Assembly: GCF_044987625.1 (NCBI RefSeq)
Contig: NZ_JBJDSB010000004.1
Location: 186,001 to 250,000, forward strand
Direction of reading: 5' to 3'
Origin: Desulfobaculum sp044987625
Lineage (GTDB): Bacteria > Desulfobacterota > Desulfovibrionia > Desulfovibrionales > Desulfovibrionaceae
Length of the DNA stretch: 64,000 nt
Shown piece after piece: positions 60,050 to 64,000 of the stretch; position 1 is the first letter of the stretch, and each line of letters starts with the position of its first letter. Under the pieces are notes generated by a model, which did not search any database, was not told the origin of the DNA, and saw nothing but the letters and a program-made list of their open reading frames with translations. The translations under genes and the position numbers were made by a program.

Positions 60050-60891
60050 GCGGAGACCTCCTTGACCACGATTTCAGGATCAACCTGATCGCGGAGGGTT
60101 TTCTGGACGAAGTCCGTCAGCGTCAGCTGGCTGGATGGGCAGTTGGTGCAGGAGCCGCGCAGGGCCACCTGAACCACGGTGCCGGTGATGTCCACAAGTT
60201 CTATATCGCCGCCGTCCTGTTGCAGGCGGGGGCGGATTTCTTCGTCAACGGCCTTCATGACCAGCTGCATGCGCTGGATGTTGCTGAGGGGCTTTGCGTC
60301 CTCAGTGGCGGCAGGGGCGGGTGCCTTTTCGCCGCGCACTTCGTGCAGCAGTTCTTCCAGCTGGGGGACACAGTCGCCGCAGCCGCCACCGGCCTTGGTG
60401 AAGTTGGTGATTTCTTCAACGGTTTTGAGGTCGTTTTCGCGGATGGCGCGGCGGATGGCTTCGTCCGTAACGCCGAAGCAGTGGCAGACCAGCTCGCCTT
60501 CCAGCTCGACCTTTTCGACCTTTTCGCCGCGGAAGTTCTTAATGGCGGCTTCCAGCGCTTCTTGCCCCATGACGGAGCAGTGCATCTTTTCCTTCGGCAG
60601 GCCGCCAAGGAATTCCGCGATGTCCTTATTTGTGATGGACTGTGCCTCGTCCACGGTCTTGCCCTTGAGCAGTTCCGTGAGGGCGGAGCTGGAGGCAATG
60701 GCGCTGGCGCAGCCAAATGTCTGGAACGTGGCGTCCGTGATGACGCCGTTGTCGTCAATCTTGAGGAAGAGCTTGAGCGCGTCGCCGCAGGCAAGGCTGC
60801 CTACCTCGCCGATGGCGTTGGCGTCCTCAAGGGCACCGACGTTCTTCGGCTCCAGAAAAAATTCCTTCACTTTATCGGTATATTCCCACAT
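60046..60891 (-). CDS. nifU: Modular Fe-S scaffold NifU
   Basis: 281-aa three-domain scaffold that receives sulfur from NifS. The N-terminal IscU-like domain has ligand cysteines in 'GSLACGDALKLFL', 'FQTFGCASAIASSSAL' and 'EKMHCSVMGQEAL'. The central 2Fe-2S domain (about 133-185) has 'GELVCHCFGVTDEAIRRAI' and 'KAGGGCGDCVPQLEELL', and the C-terminal Nfu domain (about 205-281) has 'LRGSCTNCPSSQLTL'. It is first in the operon nifU-nifS-cysK-cysE, and no nitrogenase genes are present, so this is the housekeeping-like NIF system used in many deltaproteobacteria. Confidence 0.96.
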   Translation of the reverse strand: MWEYTDKVKEFFLEPKNVGALEDANAIGEVGSLACGDALKLFLKIDDNGVITDATFQTFGCASAIASSSALTELLKGKTVDEAQSITNKDIAEFLGGLPKEKMHCSVMGQEALEAAIKNFRGEKVEKVELEGELVCHCFGVTDEAIRRAIRENDLKTVEEITNFTKAGGGCGDCVPQLEELLHEVRGEKAPAPAATEDAKPLSNIQRMQLVMKAVDEEIRPRLQQDGGDIELVDITGTVVQVALRGSCTNCPSSQLTLTDFVQKTLRDQVDPEIVVKEVSA

Positions 60892-60953
60892 GGGATTGCC
60901 TCCTGGCGTTTCGCCCGGCCGGTTTATTCCTCTCCGGGCTGAAGCATTGTTGA

Positions 60954-60984
60954 GAGTATAAGTCCGAATTCTTCCAGAGGGAAG
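60954..60984 (-). promoter_or_regulatory. Possible nifU promoter with operator-like inverted repeat
   Basis: On the minus strand TATACT (60959-60954) could be a -10 box. Upstream CTTCC-4-GGAAG (60984-60971) is a 5-bp inverted repeat overlapping the -35 position, suited to a repressor such as an Rrf2/IscR-like protein; the -35 itself is poor. Confidence 0.35.
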
Positions 60985-61026
60985 TGATGCATGTCAAATT
61001 TTCAGAAATTGGTTCCGCAGTGCCCG

Positions 61027-62184
61027 TCATGACCGGGAATGTACCTGTTTTGAGCGCGCTGCGCACGTGTCTTTGGCGCAGCGGAGGTGCGTTTGGGTTG
61101 TGGTCAGCATGGCCTTGACGGAAAAGACGTCGATGATGCGCTGTCTCGCGGCGTGCCCGAGGCGGCGGCGTTCATCACGAGGCAGGCTGAGCAGGGCGTG
61201 GATGGCGGCGGCGATGGCCGTTGGGTTTTCGGGGGGAACCACCCGTCCGGCTTCCCCGACAACATGTGCGGCGTCGCCAACGTCGGTCACCACACAGGGA
61301 ACGCCGCAGGCCATGGCTTCACCCACAACATTGGGAAAGCCTTCACCCCACGCCGAGGTGAGGCACAGCACATCAAGGGCGGGGTAGAGGCGCGGCATGT
61401 CGCGCTCTGGCCCGTGCCAGATGATGTGCTGCGTGAGACCGAGTGCGGCGGCCTGCTCCGTCAGCCGTGTGCGCAGGGCGTTGTCTCCGTCCCCGACGAT
61501 GACCACACGCAGATTGGGTACGTTAGGGACGAGCTTTGCCGCAGCGCGGAGGAACGTGGCGTGGTCCTTCATAGGGTCGATGCGTCCGACAAGGGCGATG
61601 ACCGGGGCGTCATTGTCGGCCTTCCATGCATGGCGGCGCTGGGCGATTTCTTGTGGGGAGGATGCCTTTGGGGAGAATGCGTCAGTATCTATGCCGTTTG
61701 GAACAACGCACAGTGCGCCTGCGGGCATGCCCCGCTGGCGGGCCACAGCGGCCCCGGCATGGGAGTTGGCGATGATGCAGGAGGCAAAACGGGAAAGGCG
61801 CGCTTCAATGAAGTGGGAGGCCGCGTGCATCCAGTCGTATTGGGACAAATCCATGTCAGAGGCTCGTATCCCCCACACTCGGCACGAGACGGGACAGAAC
61901 ACGCTAAGGATATTGGGCGGTGTCATGAAGCTGTACAGCACGTCCGGGGCGAAGCCGCGGACCGCGCTGCGAAGGCGTATGAGGAAGCCGAACAGGTCCC
62001 AGCGCCCGGTCTTGCCTAGTGGCAGGAGGGAGACGCCGCGCAGGTCTTCTTCAAACCCCCCGCCCGAGTAAAAAACCGCAATGCCCACATCATGCCCAAG
62101 TGCGGCAAGGCCGTTGGCAAGGCACATGATTTGGCGCTCCGCGCCGCCAGTTTCCAGTGAACGGGCAAGGAAAAGGATGCGCAT
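61027..62184 (-). CDS. Family 4 glycosyltransferase
   Basis: 385-aa cytoplasmic or membrane-associated GT-B enzyme. The N-terminal half starts 'MRILFLARSLETGGAERQIM', the common GT4 start with the glycine-rich acceptor loop. The C-terminal half has 'VIALVGRIDPMKDHATFL', 'LRVVIVGDGDNALRTRL', and the EX7E-like 'SAWGEGFPNVVGEAMACGVP', followed by 'VVTDVGDAAHVVGEAGRVV'. It transfers an unknown sugar to a surface glycan. ATG at 62184 overlaps the asnB stop by one base (TGATG), so it is coupled with the amidotransferase in a polysaccharide locus continuing past the window. Confidence 0.93.
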   Translation of the reverse strand: MRILFLARSLETGGAERQIMCLANGLAALGHDVGIAVFYSGGGFEEDLRGVSLLPLGKTGRWDLFGFLIRLRSAVRGFAPDVLYSFMTPPNILSVFCPVSCRVWGIRASDMDLSQYDWMHAASHFIEARLSRFASCIIANSHAGAAVARQRGMPAGALCVVPNGIDTDAFSPKASSPQEIAQRRHAWKADNDAPVIALVGRIDPMKDHATFLRAAAKLVPNVPNLRVVIVGDGDNALRTRLTEQAAALGLTQHIIWHGPERDMPRLYPALDVLCLTSAWGEGFPNVVGEAMACGVPCVVTDVGDAAHVVGEAGRVVPPENPTAIAAAIHALLSLPRDERRRLGHAARQRIIDVFSVKAMLTTTQTHLRCAKDTCAARSKQVHSRS

Positions 62185-64000
62185 CACGTCCCCCGCTCCC
62201 ACGCATCAAGCCACGCCTGAAACATGAGCACGTCCCAGAGGTAGTAGTACCAGTTGGATTCCCCGTCGCGGTACTCGGTCCACATGCGGCGGACCGTGGC
62301 CACATCAAGGTAGCCGTCCTGCCGCAGGCGGTTTTCGTCAAGCAGGCTTTCGCACCAGTCGCGCAGGTCCGTGCGCAGCCAGTGTTCGATGGGCACGGCA
62401 AAGCCCATCTTGGGGCGCTCCACAAGGCGCGATGGAACATAACGGTGCAGGACGCGGCGCAGGACGTGCTTTCCGGCGCCGCCTTGAATCTTGTGCGCTG
62501 TGGGCAGGCGCGCGGCAAATTCTGCGACCCGGTGATCAAGGATGGGAACCCGCGCTTCAAGGGCGACGGCCATGGAGGCGCGGTCCACTTTGGTCAGGAT
62601 GTCGTCATGGAGGTAGCCTTCAATGTCCGTCAGGCTCATGGCCCGCCACAGGTCGTCGTCCGCCGGCGGTGTTGGGGGCTGTGGTTCCGTGCCGCCAAGG
62701 ACAAGGCGGTCTGGATGTTTGAAGTGCGACACAAGAAACCGGTACAGCGCGGCATGGTTTGGCGAGGCCAGTCCGTCCAGCCGCCAGCGCAGGCGCTGGC
62801 CGCGCGGCCCGAGGACGTTCCACGCACGAGGCGGAAGCAGGCGCGCTAGCGACGGCAGCGCAGCGCGGACGGGGCGCGGTATCGTGCGAAGAATGGACCA
62901 CAAACGGTGGGTCCAGAAGTAGCGGGAATAGCCGTTAAAGAGTTCGTCGCCGCCGTCGCCGGAGAGGCACACCGTCACATGCTGTCGCGCCATGCGGTTT
63001 ACGAGGAGGGTGGGCAGTTGCGAGGAGTCCGCAAAGGGCTCGTCCCAATGCCGGGGGAGTTCCGGTATGGCACGGAGCATGTCCTGTGGCGTGAGAATGG
63101 CCTCGGTATGGGCGGTGCCGAGGTGGCGGGCGATGGCTGCGGCGTAGGGCGCTTCGTTGTAGGCGGCCTCTGAAAAGCCGATGGAAAAGGTTTGCACCGG
63201 GGTGGAACTGGCCTTTTGCATCAGTGCGGCCACGGTAGAGGAGTCGATGCCGCCCGACAAAAACGCCCCAAGGGGGACATCCGAGAGGAGGCGGCAGGAT
63301 ACGGCATTGGAAAGCAGCGCGTCCAGTTCGTCCTCGGCGTCATCAAGGCTGCCGGAAAAGGGATTCTGCGCCCCGTGTTGCCAGATGCGGCGCGCGCTCC
63401 AGTAGGTGGTTTCCTGCGGTGGTGCCTCGGGAGCACGGAAGGTGAGGATGGTGCCGGGGCGCTGTTTGGCGATGCCTTCGTAGACGGTATATGGGGCCGG
63501 GATGGCATTGTGGCGGAAGTAGAGCGTCAGCGCGTTGCGGTCCATGGGTGCGGCGCAATCCGGGTGCGCGCGCAGGGCCGCAAGCTGGGAGCCGAAAAGT
63601 AGAGTATGCCCCGCCAGCCCATAGACAACGGGCTTGATGCCCAGCCTGTCGCGGACCAACGAGAGGGTGTGCGTCTGCGTATCCCACAGGGCAAAGGCGA
63701 ACATGCCGACGAACCGGGGGACAGCGGCTTCCATCCCCCAATGCTCAATGGCGGCGAGGATTGTTTCGGTATCCGAGGTGCCCTTGAAGGCTGGGGCGTG
63801 GCTACCGAGTTCTGCGCGCAGGTCAAGGTGGTTGTACACTTCGCCATTGTAGGTGATGACGTAGCGTCCTGTCGCCGAGTGCATGGGCTGGGCCCCACGC
63901 GGCGACAGGTCGAGGATGGACAGCCTGCGGTGGGCGAGGGCGATTCCGCTGTCATCGGGGCACCAGAACCCCTCGGCGTCCGGCCCCCGGTGGGCAAGGG
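62184..64000 (-). CDS. asnB: Asparagine synthase (glutamine-hydrolysing), 5' end cut by window edge
   Basis: At least 605 codons lie within the window, lacking only an estimated 30-50 residues at the start, including the catalytic Cys. The N-terminal Gln-amidotransferase domain shows 'LAHRGPDAEGFW', 'IALAHRRLSILDLSPRGAQP' and 'YVITYNGEVYNHLDLRAEL'. The synthase domain has the PP-loop 'FLSGGIDSSTVAALM', 'VCLSGDGGDELFNGYSRY', and 'YLHDDILTKVDRASMAVALE'. AsnB-type enzymes next to glycosyltransferases often amidate uronic acids or related sugars in surface glycans; the gene is coupled to the GT4 gene by a TGATG overlap, so this role is plausible. Confidence 0.95.
   Translation of the reverse strand, partial: LAHRGPDAEGFWCPDDSGIALAHRRLSILDLSPRGAQPMHSATGRYVITYNGEVYNHLDLRAELGSHAPAFKGTSDTETILAAIEHWGMEAAVPRFVGMFAFALWDTQTHTLSLVRDRLGIKPVVYGLAGHTLLFGSQLAALRAHPDCAAPMDRNALTLYFRHNAIPAPYTVYEGIAKQRPGTILTFRAPEAPPQETTYWSARRIWQHGAQNPFSGSLDDAEDELDALLSNAVSCRLLSDVPLGAFLSGGIDSSTVAALMQKASSTPVQTFSIGFSEAAYNEAPYAAAIARHLGTAHTEAILTPQDMLRAIPELPRHWDEPFADSSQLPTLLVNRMARQHVTVCLSGDGGDELFNGYSRYFWTHRLWSILRTIPRPVRAALPSLARLLPPRAWNVLGPRGQRLRWRLDGLASPNHAALYRFLVSHFKHPDRLVLGGTEPQPPTPPADDDLWRAMSLTDIEGYLHDDILTKVDRASMAVALEARVPILDHRVAEFAARLPTAHKIQGGAGKHVLRRVLHRYVPSRLVERPKMGFAVPIEHWLRTDLRDWCESLLDENRLRQDGYLDVATVRRMWTEYRDGESNWYYYLWDVLMFQAWLDAWERGT

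Noticed and set aside
56903..60891. Nitrogen fixation locus because of nifU and nifS
   Set aside because: No nif structural or cofactor genes nearby; cysK and cysE in the same operon point to general Fe-S and cysteine metabolism.
1..64000. CRISPR arrays, insertion sequences, prophage, rRNA or tRNA genes
   Set aside because: No regularly spaced repeats, transposase, integrase, phage structural gene or RNA-gene signature was seen.

Overview
The window is GC-rich, densely packed DNA of a free-living Gram-negative bacterium, most probably a sulfate-reducing deltaproteobacterium of the Desulfovibrio group. The evidence is gene content rather than a ribosomal marker: an rpmH-rnpA-yidD-yidC-jag cluster, a short RdgC with a separate partner, a NifU-NifS-CysK-serine acetyltransferase operon, a Ros/MucR-type regulator, a large class I adenylate cyclase and an NlpC/P60 lipoprotein of the type known from Desulfovibrio. 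I saw no rRNA, tRNA, CRISPR array, insertion sequence or prophage, so this looks like ordinary chromosome. Both end genes, an SLC13 permease at the left and asnB at the right, are cut by the window edges.

Layout. 1-6.6 kb: SLC13 permease, VOC protein, rdgC with a partner gene, lgt, then on the minus strand a TrmO/class II aldolase fusion behind thiL. 6.8-13.3 kb: a degenerate receiver-TPR protein, glycogen branching enzyme and 4-alpha-glucanotransferase, and a TolC-like outer-membrane protein. 13.6-16.5 kb: a two-gene nucleotide-sugar module (dehydrogenase-acyltransferase fusion plus aminotransferase) for a diacetamido-uronic-acid type sugar. 16.6-21.7 kb: an operon of an HD-GYP c-di-GMP phosphodiesterase and a HEAT/pentapeptide/class I adenylate cyclase protein. 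22.1-25.6 kb: a divergent HxlR regulator facing a flavoenzyme cluster (nitroreductase, old-yellow-enzyme, two flavin-reductase-like proteins). 25.9-31.3 kb: NlpC/P60 lipoprotein, then the convergent jag-yidC-yidD-rnpA-rpmH cluster. 31.5-37 kb: an HPr-like reading frame, a LUD-domain protein with a PAP2 phosphatase, and a periplasmic M16 protease. 37-43 kb: a YdbH/YdbL-like envelope lipid-transport pair, small genes, a Ros/MucR-family regulator, a hairpin-rich spacer and GDP-fucose synthase. 43.7-48.7 kb: a small DUF6899-like protein with a YhaN/YhaO (SbcCD-like) pair. 49-54 kb: a probable structured RNA, an ArsR-controlled metal permease, a deoxyhypusine-synthase-like protein, a DMT transporter and a ribbon-helix-helix gene pair. 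54.4-64 kb: a membrane diguanylate cyclase, the nifU-nifS-cysK-cysE operon, and a glycosyltransferase with asnB.

Themes. Two second-messenger systems occur here: c-di-GMP synthesis and breakdown, and cAMP. Cell-surface sugar genes occur in three places. Sulfur and Fe-S assembly form one tight operon that makes cysteine and then uses it. Several genes are fused or split compared with their usual form (TrmO-aldolase, WbpB/WbpD-like fusion, split RdgC, cyclase fusion). The rnpA gene has no in-frame ATG, GTG or TTG ahead of its conserved core except codons lying at or upstream of the predicted rpmH transcription start.
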